From Mesorhizobium sp. (GTDB lineage Bacteria; Pseudomonadota; Alphaproteobacteria; Rhizobiales; Rhizobiaceae), in NCBI GenBank assembly GCA_004020875.1, contig SAPZ01000019.1:62001-126000 (forward strand): a DNA stretch of 64,000 bases. The letters run 5' to 3'. The translations under genes and the position numbers were made by a program. The notes below the pieces were generated by a model. It worked only from the letters and a program-made list of their open reading frames with translations, did not search any database and was not told where the DNA came from. Shown here piece by piece: positions 35,955 through 45,759 of this stretch (positions are counted from its first letter, which is position 1; each line of letters begins with the position of its first letter).

Positions 35955-38687
35955 TCAGGCGAAGGCGCCGTGGCAGTGCTTGTACTTCTTGCCGGAGCCG
36001 CAGGGACAGGCTTCGTTGCGGCCGATCTTGCCCCAGGTCGCCGGGTTCTTCGGGTCGCGGTCTTCCGGCGCGACGATGACGTTCGAATCCTGGCGCAGGA
36101 GAAGCGCGGTGTCGCCGCCCTGGAAATCGTCCTCGCCGGTGGAGCCGTCGATGTGGCTGCCGAACATCTCGGGCGTCTCGGGCGGCGGGGCATCGGCTGC
36201 CTGGCGCACCAGCTCGACGCGCATCAGCTGCGCGGTGACGGCCTGGCGCAGGTTGCCGAGCATGCCTTGGAACAGCTCGAAGGCTTCGCTCTTGTATTCC
36301 TGCAGCGGGTCGCGCTGGGCGTAGCCGCGGAAGCCGACGACCGAGCGCAGATGGTCGAGATTGACGATATGCTCGCGCCACAAATGGTCGAGCGTCTGCA
36401 GAACCACCGAACGCTCGACATAATTCATCACGTCCGGGCCGAAGCGATCGGCCCGCTCCTTGGCGGCGGCGTCGGCAGCGGCGGTGATGCGCTCGCGGAT
36501 ATCGTCCTCGGCGATGCCCTCTTCCTTGACCCATTCCTCGATCGGCAGGTCGAGGTTGAGATATTGGGCCACCTCATCCTTCAGACCGGCGACGTTCCAT
36601 TGCTCGGCATAGGCGTTTTCGGGGATGTTCTTGGTGACGATCTCCTCGATGACGCCTTCACGCATCTCGGTGATTGTCTCCGACAGGCCTTCGCCGTCCA
36701 TCAACTCGATGCGCTGCTCGAACACCACCTTGCGCTGATCGTTCGCAACGTCGTCATATTTCAGGAGATTCTTCCGGATGTCGAAGTTGCGCGCCTCGAC
36801 CTTCTTCTGCGCCTTTTCGAGCGCCTTGTTGATCCAGGGATGGATGATCGCCTCGTCTTCCTTGAGGCCGAGCTTCTGCAGCATGCCGTCCATGCGCTCG
36901 GAGCCGAAGATGCGCATGAGGTCGTCCTGCAGCGACAGGAAGAATTTCGAGCGGCCGGGGTCGCCCTGACGGCCGGAGCGGCCGCGCAGCTGATTGTCGA
37001 TGCGGCGCGATTCATGGCGTTCGGTAGCCAGAACATAGAGGCCGCCGGCGGCCAGCGCCTTTTCCTTCAGGCGCTCGACGTCGTCATTGATCGCTTTTTC
37101 CCGGGCCTCGCGCTCGGGGCCGGCCGGCATGTCGCCAAGCTCCTCGGCGATGCGCATCTCGGCATTGCCGCCGAGCTTGATGTCCGTGCCGCGGCCGGCC
37201 ATGTTGGTGGCGATGGTGATGGCGCCGGGCTTGCCGGCCTGGGCGACGATGGACGCCTCACGCTCATGATGGCGGGCGTTCAGCACTTCGAAGTCCTTGA
37301 TGCCCTCCTTGCGCAGGCGCTCGGCCAATTGCTCGGATTTCTCGATCGAGGTGGTGCCGACCAGGATCGGCTGGCCGCGGTCGCGCGCGTCTTTGATTTC
37401 CTTGACGATCGCCTTGTATTTCTCGTCGACCGTCCGGTAGACCTCGTCGTCCTCGTCCTTGCGGGCGACCGGCAGGTTGGTCGGGATCTCGGTGACGTCG
37501 AGATTGTAGATGTTGGCGAATTCCTCGGCTTCGGTCAGCGCCGTGCCGGTCATGCCGGCGAGCTTCTTGTAGAGGCGGAAATAGTTCTGGAAGGTGACGG
37601 AGGCCAGTGTCTGGTTCTCCGGCTGGATCTGCACATGCTCCTTGGCCTCGAGCGCCTGGTGCAGGCCTTCCGAATAGCGGCGTCCCGGCATCATGCGGCC
37701 GGTGAACTCGTCGATGATGACGATCTCGCCGTTGCGCACGATGTAATCGCGATCCTTCTGGAATAGAAGATGCGCCTTCAGCGCATTGTTGACGTGGTGG
37801 ACGATTGCCACGTTCTCGACGTCGTAGAGCGACTCGCCCTTGAGCAAGCCCGCCGCTGTCAGCATGTTTTCGAGCTTCTCGGTTCCTTCCTCGGTGAAGA
37901 TCGTCGTCTTTTGCTTCTCGTCGACCTCGTAGTCGGCCGGGCCGAGCTTCAGCATGAAGGCGTCGATGGTGTTGTACATTTCCGAGCGGTCCTCGAGCGG
38001 GCCGGAAATGATCAGCGGCGTGCGCGCCTCGTCCACCAGGATGGAATCGACCTCGTCGACGATGGCGTAGGAATGGCCGCGCTGCACCATCTGCGAGCGC
38101 TCATACTTCATGTTGTCGCGCAGATAGTCGAAGCCGAGCTCGTTGTTGGTGGCGTATGTGACGTCGGAGGCATAGGCCTCGCGGCGCTCGTCGTCGGAAA
38201 GGCCGTGGACGATGATGCCGACGGTCAGGCCGAGGAATTTGTAGACGCGGCCCATCCATTCGGCGTCGCGCTTGGCGAGATAGTCGTTGACGGTGACGAC
38301 ATGCACGCCCTTGCCGGCGAGCGCGTTGAGGTAGACGGGCAAGGTGGCGACCAGCGTCTTGCCCTCGCCGGTGCGCATCTCGGCGATGCCGCCATTGTGA
38401 AGCACCATGCCGCCGATCAACTGGACGTCGAAAGGCCGCATGCCAAGCACGCGTCGGGCCGCTTCACGCACCGTGGCGAAGGCCGGGACCAAGAGATCGT
38501 CGAGCGAAGCCCCGTTGGCGAAATCCTGGCGGAATTTCTCCGTGCGCCCTGCAAGCTCGGCGTCGGAAAGCGCCCGCATCTCGTTTTCCATCGCGTTGAT
38601 GGCTTCGACCCTGGGCCGGGTCGCCTTGACGCGGCGGTCGTTGGAAGAACCGAAAACCTTACGGGCGAGACCGCCGAGACTGACCAT
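35955..38687 (-). CDS. secA: Preprotein translocase ATPase SecA
   Basis: The 910-residue motor of the Sec pathway. Walker A MRTGEGKTLVATLP (near residue 103), Walker B IVDEVDSILVDEAR, GTTSIEKSEQ and the helicase motif GRSGRQGDPGRSKFFLSLQD are present. The C-terminal zinc-binding SecB/lipid-contact motif ACPCGSGKKYKHCHG is complete. Length is usual for alphaproteobacteria. It is divergent from a parvulin gene. Confidence 0.97.
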   Translation of the reverse strand: MVSLGGLARKVFGSSNDRRVKATRPRVEAINAMENEMRALSDAELAGRTEKFRQDFANGASLDDLLVPAFATVREAARRVLGMRPFDVQLIGGMVLHNGGIAEMRTGEGKTLVATLPVYLNALAGKGVHVVTVNDYLAKRDAEWMGRVYKFLGLTVGIIVHGLSDDERREAYASDVTYATNNELGFDYLRDNMKYERSQMVQRGHSYAIVDEVDSILVDEARTPLIISGPLEDRSEMYNTIDAFMLKLGPADYEVDEKQKTTIFTEEGTEKLENMLTAAGLLKGESLYDVENVAIVHHVNNALKAHLLFQKDRDYIVRNGEIVIIDEFTGRMMPGRRYSEGLHQALEAKEHVQIQPENQTLASVTFQNYFRLYKKLAGMTGTALTEAEEFANIYNLDVTEIPTNLPVARKDEDDEVYRTVDEKYKAIVKEIKDARDRGQPILVGTTSIEKSEQLAERLRKEGIKDFEVLNARHHEREASIVAQAGKPGAITIATNMAGRGTDIKLGGNAEMRIAEELGDMPAGPEREAREKAINDDVERLKEKALAAGGLYVLATERHESRRIDNQLRGRSGRQGDPGRSKFFLSLQDDLMRIFGSERMDGMLQKLGLKEDEAIIHPWINKALEKAQKKVEARNFDIRKNLLKYDDVANDQRKVVFEQRIELMDGEGLSETITEMREGVIEEIVTKNIPENAYAEQWNVAGLKDEVAQYLNLDLPIEEWVKEEGIAEDDIRERITAAADAAAKERADRFGPDVMNYVERSVVLQTLDHLWREHIVNLDHLRSVVGFRGYAQRDPLQEYKSEAFELFQGMLGNLRQAVTAQLMRVELVRQAADAPPPETPEMFGSHIDGSTGEDDFQGGDTALLLRQDSNVIVAPEDRDPKNPATWGKIGRNEACPCGSGKKYKHCHGAFA

Positions 38688-38949
38688 CCAATGGCCCTTT
38701 CGATAGCAATTTTGGCCGTTTGCGACAGGCGCCTGGCGGGCCCATCAAATCCGCGTGAATGCGGACAAACGCAAAAAGCGCCCGGAAAACGGTTCTGGAC
38801 GCCAAGTCGTTGGACAGATAAGAGGGGGCTCAATCGATGTCAACGCCGCGTTAGCCCTATGGGCAGCGCCAAATTCCGCCACAATCCGACTGATCTGGAA
38901 CCCTTTCGCCCACGCGATCCTTATTGGCAATCCCATTGGAGTTATCTTG

Positions 38950-39870
38950 ATGCCCCTGTCGTTCCGCCGCGCCTCGCTCGCCAGCCTCGGTCTGGCCTTC
39001 GGGATCTCGGCTCTCTGCCTGTCGCCGCTGATGGCGCAGGAGACCAAGCCCGCGGATGCCACCGCGCCTGCCGCCGCTCCCGCCACGCCGGTCGATCCCA
39101 ATGCCGTGGTCGCCACCATCAATGGCGAGAAGCTGACCGAGGCCGATCTTCAGCTCGCCGAAGGCGAACTCTCGCAACAGTTCGCGCAGCTGCCGCCAGA
39201 ACAGCGCCGCGCGGCAGCCCTTTCGGCGGCGATCGAAATTCGCGTCATGGCCAAGAAGGCGGTCGACAGCGGCCTCGACAAGGACGCCGACTTCCAGCGC
39301 CGGATGGCTTTCCTGCAGGCCCGCGCCCTGCATGGCGAGGTCGTCGAGAAGGAAGTGGTCGACAAGGTCACTGACGCCGAAGTGCGCGCCCGCTACGACC
39401 AGGAGATCGCCAACACGCCGCCGGTCAATGAAGTTCATGCGCGTCACATCCTCGTGAAGACGAAGGAAGAGGCCGAGGCGATCATCAAGCAGCTCGACGG
39501 CGGCGCCGACTTCCAGAAGCTCGCCAATGAACACACCAACGACCCCTCGGGCAAAACCAGTGGCGGCGATCTCGGCTGGTTCGGACCGGGCCAGATGGTG
39601 CCGGAATTCGACAAAGCAGCCTTCGCGCTCGACGTCGGCAAGTACACCAAGGAGCCGGTTCAGACGCAGTTCGGCTGGCACGTCATCAAGCTCGAGGACA
39701 AGCGCGCCAAGCAGCCGCCGGCCTTCGACGAGGTCAAGGACCAGGCCAAGCAGGCGGTGATCCGCGACAAGTATTTCGCTATGGTGAAGGATCTCCGTGC
39801 CGCCGCCAAGGTCGAGATCCCGGACGAGAAGCTCAAGAAGGACGTCGACACGCTGGAAGCTGGCAAGTAA
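38950..39870 (+). CDS. Parvulin-type peptidyl-prolyl cis-trans isomerase (periplasmic)
   Basis: A 306-residue exported foldase with a signal peptide (LASLGLAFGISALCLSPLMA), a SurA-like N-terminal helical region (VVATINGEKLTEADL) and a rotamase domain (EVHARHILVKTKEEAEAI to GDLGWFGPGQMVPEFDKAAF to FGWHVIKLED). It helps outer-membrane or secreted proteins fold after Sec export, which fits its position beside secA. The ATG at 38950 is chosen because it begins the signal peptide. Confidence 0.92.
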   Translation: MPLSFRRASLASLGLAFGISALCLSPLMAQETKPADATAPAAAPATPVDPNAVVATINGEKLTEADLQLAEGELSQQFAQLPPEQRRAAALSAAIEIRVMAKKAVDSGLDKDADFQRRMAFLQARALHGEVVEKEVVDKVTDAEVRARYDQEIANTPPVNEVHARHILVKTKEEAEAIIKQLDGGADFQKLANEHTNDPSGKTSGGDLGWFGPGQMVPEFDKAAFALDVGKYTKEPVQTQFGWHVIKLEDKRAKQPPAFDEVKDQAKQAVIRDKYFAMVKDLRAAAKVEIPDEKLKKDVDTLEAGK

Positions 39871-39894
39871 TCCGCTGTCGGCCTGATTATCCTG

Positions 39895-39922
39895 AAAAGG
39901 GCGCCATCCGGCGCCCTTTTTT
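39895..39922 (+). terminator. Intrinsic terminator after the isomerase gene
   Basis: A seven-base perfect stem GGGCGCC (39899-39905) with GGCGCCC (39910-39916), a 4-base loop and six T residues. The preceding A run also makes it usable from the opposite TetR gene. Confidence 0.92.
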
Positions 39923-39930
39923 GCTTTGGC

Positions 39931-40524
39931 TCAGGCGGTCAGTATCCCCCGCGTTATATAACCTACCGCGGCGCGGATCGCCGCCTCGTCCTCGTCGAGG
40001 CGATCGGTCAGCAGATGCCGCCAGGCGTAGGACGCAATCAGATCGGCGACGATCCCGGCATCGACATCGGCCGCCACCTCGCCCCGCGCCTTGGCGCGCT
40101 CGATGATCCGGCCGGTATGGCTGCGGCGTTCCCTCGAATACTCGGCAAGCACGGCCGCGGCTGCCTCGTCCGACTGTGCCTCTGCGATCAGCGAGCGGTA
40201 GATGTTGCCCGACGGGGTGTCGCGCCAATGAGCGAAGAGGTTTTCGAGAAAGCCGGCCAGGTCGTCCTCGACGTTTCCGGTATCGGGCGTCTCGACACGC
40301 TTCTGTCGCTGGTAGATCTCGATCAGCAGCGCCGCCTTGCTCGGCCACCAGCGATAGATGGTCGGCTTTCCCGCCCGCGCCCGCCGGGCGACAGCCTCGA
40401 TCGAGAAGCCGGCATAACCCGCCTCGCGCAACACGGCCTCGGCTGCCTCAATGATGGCATCGGCGCTCTCGGGATTGCGTTTCGCGCCGATCGACTTGCG
40501 CCCGCGAGCGGCGGCTTCGCCCAT
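39931..40524 (-). CDS. TetR/AcrR-family transcriptional regulator
   Basis: A 197-residue repressor. The N-terminal helix-turn-helix domain spans residues 20-65 (ADAIIEAAEAVLREAGYAGF, then ARAGKPTIYRWWPSKAALL), and the C-terminal ligand domain has the TetR_C_11-like pattern. Convergent with the isomerase gene and divergent from argJ. No efflux or enzyme gene is adjacent that would show its target. Confidence 0.9.
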   Translation of the reverse strand: MGEAAARGRKSIGAKRNPESADAIIEAAEAVLREAGYAGFSIEAVARRARAGKPTIYRWWPSKAALLIEIYQRQKRVETPDTGNVEDDLAGFLENLFAHWRDTPSGNIYRSLIAEAQSDEAAAAVLAEYSRERRSHTGRIIERAKARGEVAADVDAGIVADLIASYAWRHLLTDRLDEDEAAIRAAVGYITRGILTA

Positions 40525-40711
40525 TCCAGTCTTCCTTAGCCGGTGAATCTGTCACCGATCATATTGGCTTCACCGGCGAAACGAAACGACGCGTTTCCAG
40601 TTGCAAATCCGCCGGCCTAGGCGCGAAGGCGCGGCCAGAACGCCCCTTGCGCCGCGACGCGCTATCGGGCAAACCGGCCTTCCTTTCGCTCATAGCAGTT
40701 CCGGGGTTCCG

Positions 40712-41953
40712 ATGTCCGCTACGATCTCGCCGCTCGCACCGAAGAAATATCCGAAGATGCCGGTCATCGAGGGTGTGCGCATCGCGACGGCGGAAGCCGG
40801 CATCAAATACCGGAATCGGACCGACCTGCTGGCCATGGTCTTCGATCCGGGCACCGCCGTCGCCGGCGTGTTCACCAGATCGAAATGCCCGTCGGCGCCG
40901 GTAGACTTCTGCCGCCAGAACCTGCCTGCCGGCCAGGCGCGCGTGCTGGTGGTGAATTCCGGCAATGCCAACGCCTTCACCGGCAAGAAAGGCAGAGCCT
41001 CGACCGCGCTGACCGGCGAGGCGGCGGCCAAGGCCGCCGGCTGCTCCGAAAGCGAGGTGTTCCTGGCCTCGACCGGCGTCATCGGCGAACCGCTCGACAC
41101 CACCAAATTCAGCCATCTGCTCGCCGGCCTGGTCAAGGACGGCAAGCCGGACCTGTGGACCGAGGCCGCCAAGGCCATCATGACCACCGACACCTATCCG
41201 AAGGTGGCGACGGCGACGGTCAAGCTCGGCGACGCCGACGTCACCATCAACGGCATAGCCAAGGGCGCCGGCATGATCGCGCCCGACATGGCGACGATGC
41301 TCTCCTTCATCGCAACCGACGCGCCGATCTCAGCACCCGTGCTGCAGGACCTGCTGTCGCGCGGCACGGCCAAGACCTTCAACGCGGTGACCGTCGACAG
41401 CGACACCTCGACCAGCGACACGCTGCTCATCTTCGCCACCGGCAAGGCCGCGGCGCGCGGCGCGCCGGCGATCAGCGAAGCCAAGGACGCGCGGCTCGGT
41501 GCGTTCCGGCGAGCGCTCGGCAAGGTGCTGAAGTCGCTGGCGCTGCAAGTGGTGCGCGACGGCGAAGGTGCGCGCAAGCAAGTCGAGGTCACGGTCACAG
41601 GCGCCAAATCGGCGCGTTCGGCCAAGCGTATCGCGCTTTCGATCGCCAATTCGCCGCTGGTCAAGACGGCTGTCGCCGGCGAGGACGCCAATTGGGGGCG
41701 CGTCGTCATGGCCGTCGGCAAGGCCGGCGAGCCGGCAGACCGCGACCGGCTGTCGATCTGGTTCGGCGACAATCGCCTCGCGCATGAGGGCGAGCGCGAT
41801 CCGGCCTATTCGGAGGAAGCGACGTCCGCCTATATGAAGCGCGACGACATCCGCATTCGCGCCGATATCGGCATCGGCCGCGGCAAGGCTACGGTGTGGA
41901 CCTGCGATCTCACCAAGGAATATGTCGCCATCAACGGCGACTACCGGAGCTGA
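40712..41953 (+). CDS. argJ: Bifunctional glutamate N-acetyltransferase/ornithine acetyltransferase
   Basis: A 413-residue enzyme of the cyclic arginine pathway. It transfers acetyl from acetylornithine to glutamate. The autocleavage and nucleophile region KGAGMIAPDMATMLSF is present, with the Thr of MATML expected to become the N-terminus of the beta chain. NSGNANAFTG and the C-terminal GRGKATVWTCDLTKEYVAIN are conserved. Start at 40712. It overlaps the next gene by one base. Confidence 0.95.
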   Translation: MSATISPLAPKKYPKMPVIEGVRIATAEAGIKYRNRTDLLAMVFDPGTAVAGVFTRSKCPSAPVDFCRQNLPAGQARVLVVNSGNANAFTGKKGRASTALTGEAAAKAAGCSESEVFLASTGVIGEPLDTTKFSHLLAGLVKDGKPDLWTEAAKAIMTTDTYPKVATATVKLGDADVTINGIAKGAGMIAPDMATMLSFIATDAPISAPVLQDLLSRGTAKTFNAVTVDSDTSTSDTLLIFATGKAAARGAPAISEAKDARLGAFRRALGKVLKSLALQVVRDGEGARKQVEVTVTGAKSARSAKRIALSIANSPLVKTAVAGEDANWGRVVMAVGKAGEPADRDRLSIWFGDNRLAHEGERDPAYSEEATSAYMKRDDIRIRADIGIGRGKATVWTCDLTKEYVAINGDYRS

Positions 41954-42729
41954 TGGCGCCGGTGTCCAGGCATCCGGCAAGCGTTCTGGCGGTCGTGCGC
42001 CGCTACGAGGCGGCGGGCTTTCGCGCCTGGCCGGCGGCGGCCGTCCATTATGACGGGACCTGGGTGGTGCGGCTGACCGCCGGGCACCCCGCCAAGCGCC
42101 TGAACTCGGTCAATCCGCTCGATCCGGGCGACACTCATGCTATCGAGGAGCGCATCGGCCGCGCGGCGCGCCGCTTCGATGCCTATGGCAGGCCGCTGAC
42201 CTTTCGCATGTCGCCGCTGTCGGGCCAGGTCCTGTCCACGCATCTCGACAAGGCCGGCTGGAACAGGTTCGACGAGTCGATGGTCATGCGGCTGCCGCTG
42301 AAGGACCTCGAGCTGGGCGCGGCCATGGACCAGATACCGCTCAAGGACATCAGCCGCTTCATCGGCGCGTCGTTGAGAACAAGCGGCTCGGACGCCTCGC
42401 TGCGGCCCGGCCTGTCGGAGGTCATCGGCGCCATTCAGCCCGAAGCGGGGCTGTTCGCGCTGGAGGACGGCAACGAGCCGCTGGCGACGCTGATCTGCGT
42501 CCATGATGGCGATCTCGCCGGCCTATTCGAGGTCGCCACCGAAAAATCGGCGCGCAAACAGGGCCATGGCCGCAATCTCATCCTGTCGGCGCTGAAGTGG
42601 GCGCGGCTGCGCGGCGCGCGCGAGGCCTGGCTGCAGGTTGAGGCGGGCAATGCGCCGGCGCTCTCGCTCTACCGGTCGCTCGGGTTCGAGGAAGTCTACC
42701 GCTACCACTATCGACGACCGGGCGCATGA
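41953..42729 (+). CDS. GNAT-family N-acetyltransferase
   Basis: A 258-residue protein with a C-terminal GNAT domain. The acetyl-CoA binding segment EVATEKSARKQGHGRNLIL (V-x-x-x-x-R-x-x-G-x-G/A type) and ALSLYRSLGFEEVYRYHYR at the end are typical. The N-terminal 100 residues form a second, weaker GNAT-like half. The target is unknown. It is translationally coupled at both ends (TGATG with argJ and ATGA with mutT). Confidence 0.88.
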   Translation: MAPVSRHPASVLAVVRRYEAAGFRAWPAAAVHYDGTWVVRLTAGHPAKRLNSVNPLDPGDTHAIEERIGRAARRFDAYGRPLTFRMSPLSGQVLSTHLDKAGWNRFDESMVMRLPLKDLELGAAMDQIPLKDISRFIGASLRTSGSDASLRPGLSEVIGAIQPEAGLFALEDGNEPLATLICVHDGDLAGLFEVATEKSARKQGHGRNLILSALKWARLRGAREAWLQVEAGNAPALSLYRSLGFEEVYRYHYRRPGA

Positions 42730-43148
42730 ACGAGGTGAAGGCAATCGGAAAGCGCCTGCTGCTGGTCGCCGCCTGCGCGCTGGTCGACACCGACCGGCGC
42801 GTGCTTCTGGCGCAGCGCCCGGAGGGCAAGCAGCTTGCCGGCCTGTGGGAGTTCCCTGGCGGCAAGGTTGAGCCCGGCGAGACGCCGGAGGAATGCCTGG
42901 TCCGCGAACTGCATGAGGAACTCGGCATCGAGACGGAGATTCCCTGCCTGGCGCCGCTCACCTTCGCCAGCCACTCCTATGACGATTTCCATCTCCTGAT
43001 GCCGCTTTATGTCTGCCGCCGCTTTCGCGGGATCGCGCAGCCCAGGGAAGGGCAGGGGCTGAAATGGGTCCGGCCGCGGCAGATGCGCGACTACCCGATG
43101 CCCCCGGCCGACGCACCGCTGATCCAGTTCCTCATCGATCTGCTGTAA
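42726..43148 (+). CDS. mutT: 8-oxo-dGTP diphosphatase (MutT, Nudix)
   Basis: A 140-residue Nudix hydrolase that removes oxidised dGTP from the pool. The Nudix box GX5EX7REUXEEXGU runs from GGKVEPGETPEE to VRELHEELGIE (residues 38-61). WEFPGGK just before it is the MutT hallmark. It is the third gene of argJ-GNAT-mutT, with a four-base overlap. Confidence 0.93.
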   Translation: MNEVKAIGKRLLLVAACALVDTDRRVLLAQRPEGKQLAGLWEFPGGKVEPGETPEECLVRELHEELGIETEIPCLAPLTFASHSYDDFHLLMPLYVCRRFRGIAQPREGQGLKWVRPRQMRDYPMPPADAPLIQFLIDLL

Positions 43149-43303
43149 TTTCGAGGCCTGCCTTCGCCGCCATTCACCGTTTGCCGAAAGCGTCGTTTTC
43201 CGGAGCTGCTTTAGCCAGCGTTAATGGAAGATTTATCTCGACGTGAAAAATTGCTCGAGCCGTTTCGCGCGGCAACATCGTTGATGACTGTGGGAAACAC
43301 GGC

Positions 43304-43624
43304 ATGACTCTCGAAAGAGACTGGGACTCGATCCGGCCCGACCGAGGCTTCCGCGCGGCGGATGCCGGCATGGGCATCCTGCGAATCTCGCTTCTCTTCG
43401 GCTCGGCCGCCGTGGCGCTGGCGCTGATCGCAACGCCTTTCCTTGATAGCCAGACGCGATTGCAGGGCGCTCGCGACGGCATGGCTGTCGGGCTCGATAT
43501 GACAGCGACCGGATCGATCGGCCATCGCATCAATACATATACGGTGCGCCGCAGTGTGCTGCAGCCGATGCCCAGTTCAATCTGCGTCATCCGCAATGAC
43601 GGCAGCCGCAGCGGCGAGTGCTGA
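43304..43624 (+). CDS. Conserved small membrane-anchored protein upstream of a pilin gene
   Basis: A 106-residue protein with one membrane span (ILRISLLFGSAAVALALIAT, residues 25-44) and a short exported tail. I do not know a name for this family. It lies about 100 bases upstream of the Flp pilin gene, and the pairing suggests a pilus or envelope role; that is inference only. Confidence 0.6.
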   Translation: MTLERDWDSIRPDRGFRAADAGMGILRISLLFGSAAVALALIATPFLDSQTRLQGARDGMAVGLDMTATGSIGHRINTYTVRRSVLQPMPSSICVIRNDGSRSGEC

Positions 43625-43729
43625 CATGGTTAATGATTTTTTGGCACACCGGCATTTCACCCGCTGTTAAGCTTTTGCTGTTAACCTTTCTTAACGGGTA
43701 GGACATTAGAATTTCTGCATAAGGGATGG

Positions 43730-43915
43730 ATGACCATGAAAAACCTGCTGCAGCAATTCGTAAGAGATGAAACGGGCGCCACGGCCATCGAATATGGCCT
43801 AATCGTTGCTGTGCTCTCCCTTACAATCATCGGCGGCGTGGGCAAGGCCGCGGACGCGCTCCAGTGGTTGTTCAGCGACAACAACAGCAGGCTGGTCCAG
43901 GCCTTCTCCCACTGA
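43730..43915 (+). CDS. Flp/Fap-type IVb pilin
   Basis: A 61-residue prepilin. The processing region DETGATAIEYGLIVAVLSL shows the Gly before the cleavage site and the Glu-Tyr pair unique to Flp pilins, followed by the single hydrophobic helix. No cpa/tad assembly genes are in the window. The start is ATG 43730 or ATG 43736 (MKNLLQQF). Confidence 0.88.
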   Translation: MTMKNLLQQFVRDETGATAIEYGLIVAVLSLTIIGGVGKAADALQWLFSDNNSRLVQAFSH

Positions 43916-43944
43916 CGAAACCGATCCGGCCATCAGAGACGCGG

Positions 43945-44817
43945 TCAGCCCTTCGGCGGGTTTTCCAGGATCGCCTTCAGCGATACCTTGGCTGACCCAG
44001 GCTTGAGCGGCTTTTGCTGCGAGGCGTCGGGCGCCCAGCCGGACATCCAGACAATCGAAAAGCCTGCGCGGACGCGGCCGTCCGGATCCGAGAACCGTTC
44101 GGCATAGATTTCGGCGGCGCGGGCAAACAGCCGCCTGCTGCCCGGCCGGCGGCTGCGGTCGATGAGCGGGCTGGTTTCGCCCATGGCGCGCAGATCGGCC
44201 GCGAGATCAAACAGTGTATCGTAGCGCACGACGACCGTTTCGACATCGGCGACAGGCAATGCCAGACCGGCGCGCTGCAACAGCGCACCCGCATCGCGCA
44301 CATCGGTGAAAGGAAGGATGCGCGGGCTCGCGCCGCCGTAAAGCTCCGTCTCGGCCGCAAGCATGCTTTCGCGCAATTCGGCCAGCGTCCCCGCGCCGGC
44401 GAGAGCGCCAAGGAAAAGCCCGTCCGGTTTCAGCGCCCGGCGGATTTGCGCCAGCACGCCGGGAATGTCGTTCATCGCGTGCAGCGAGAGCAGGGAGACG
44501 ACGAGATCGAGGCTGCCGTCCTCGAACGGCACGGTCTCCGGCGGCGCTACCAGGCCCGGGGCGCCGGCCAGAAGCGCTTCGTCCATCTCGACACGCACGA
44601 TCTCGCCGACCTTGCCGCTGGCGGCGAGCACCTCGAACGCCGCCGACGTCTGGCAGAACAGCGCAGCCGCCTTGCCGAAGCGGCGCTCGACGGCACCCAG
44701 CCGATCGGCAAGGTCTTCGGCCGCTCGCCGCATCAGGAAATCAGCACCCTCGACGGGGCGGGCGAGAGCCCGGCGCTTTCGCGCGAGCCAGAGCTCAGTG
44801 TCGATCAAAGGCTGCAA
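43945..44817 (-). CDS. SAM-dependent methyltransferase-domain protein (NDUFAF5-like)
   Basis: About 290 aa. The middle has VPFEDGSLDLVVSLLSLHAM and IRRALKPDGLFLGALAGAGT, a class I methyltransferase core that resembles BioC and the mitochondrial complex I assembly factor NDUFAF5. The glycine-rich motif I is weak. A TTG start at 44817 is supported by AGGAAG seven bases upstream; GTG at 44841 is possible. It diverges from comF. Confidence 0.75.
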   Translation of the reverse strand: MQPLIDTELWLARKRRALARPVEGADFLMRRAAEDLADRLGAVERRFGKAAALFCQTSAAFEVLAASGKVGEIVRVEMDEALLAGAPGLVAPPETVPFEDGSLDLVVSLLSLHAMNDIPGVLAQIRRALKPDGLFLGALAGAGTLAELRESMLAAETELYGGASPRILPFTDVRDAGALLQRAGLALPVADVETVVVRYDTLFDLAADLRAMGETSPLIDRSRRPGSRRLFARAAEIYAERFSDPDGRVRAGFSIVWMSGWAPDASQQKPLKPGSAKVSLKAILENPPKG

Positions 44818-44927
44818 TGAAAAGCTTCCTGTTGTCCGCACCCGCCGGAGTGGTGTTAAGGTGGCGCGGGGTTTCCTTTCACGTGGCCGATCCGGTGCAC
44901 AAGATCAAGACCAGCGCGGTTCAGGAC

Positions 44928-45683
44928 ATGACGCGGCAGGCACTGGCCTTGCCGGCGCGTCTGTTGTTTCCGCCGGTTTGCGCCGGCTGCCGTCGCCATG
45001 TGTCGCAGCCTGGCGTCTTGTGCGGCGCCTGCTGGCCGAAGCTCAGGCTGCTGGAGAAGCCCTGGTGCCCGGTGATGGGCACGCCCTTCACCCACGACAT
45101 GGGCGAGGGGTTTCTGTCCGCCGAGGCGATCGCTGATCCGCCACCCTTCGAGCGGGCGCGGGCGGCCGTCGTCTATTCGGGCGTCGCCCCGCAGATGGTC
45201 CAGGGGCTGAAATACCAGGACCGGACCGATCTGGCGCCCTGGATGGCGAACTGGATGATCCGCGCCGGCGCGGAGCTGATTGCCGAGGCCGATCTGGTCG
45301 TACCGGTTCCGTTGCACTGGCGGCGCTTCTTCCGGCGCCAGTTCAACCAGTCGGCGGAGCTTGGACGCGCCGTTGCAAAGCTCAGCGGGCTACCATTCTC
45401 GCCATCCGCGGTCAAACGCGTGAAGCTGACGCGCCAGCAGGTCGGGCTCGAACGACATGAGCGCGAAGAGAATGTGCGCGCCGCCTTCCGCGTTCCATCG
45501 GACGCTGAAATCGAGATCGCGGGCCGCCGGGTGCTGGTCGTCGACGATGTCTACACCACCGGCGCCACGGTGAGGGCGGTCGCCAAGGCGTTGAAGAAGG
45601 GCGGCGCCGGGGCGGTCGACGTCCTCACGTTCGCCCGCGTGCTGCCGGGGGACTTTCGGCCCGATGAGTCTGCAACTATATAG
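44928..45683 (+). CDS. comF: ComF-family phosphoribosyltransferase-like protein
   Basis: A 251-residue protein with an N-terminal four-Cys zinc motif (CAGCRRHVSQPGVLCGAC) and a C-terminal type I phosphoribosyltransferase domain (VLVVDDVYTTGATVRAV). In transformable bacteria ComF helps take up single-stranded DNA; in rhizobia its role is unclear. ATG 44928 gives the usual length; the frame opens as far as 44817. It heads a same-strand set with grxC, nitrilase and DUF1178. Confidence 0.88.
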   Translation: MTRQALALPARLLFPPVCAGCRRHVSQPGVLCGACWPKLRLLEKPWCPVMGTPFTHDMGEGFLSAEAIADPPPFERARAAVVYSGVAPQMVQGLKYQDRTDLAPWMANWMIRAGAELIAEADLVVPVPLHWRRFFRRQFNQSAELGRAVAKLSGLPFSPSAVKRVKLTRQQVGLERHEREENVRAAFRVPSDAEIEIAGRRVLVVDDVYTTGATVRAVAKALKKGGAGAVDVLTFARVLPGDFRPDESATI

Positions 45684-45759
45684 TGCTTAAGTTGTTGTTT
45701 TGGTGGATGTCGCTCTCGCATAAGTGTTGGACGACGTGCGCAGGCAGGATTGCTGATCG

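Noticed and set aside
35970..37766. 598-codon plus-strand frame opposite secA
   Set aside because: Antisense shadow of secA; SecA is complete and conserved on the other strand.
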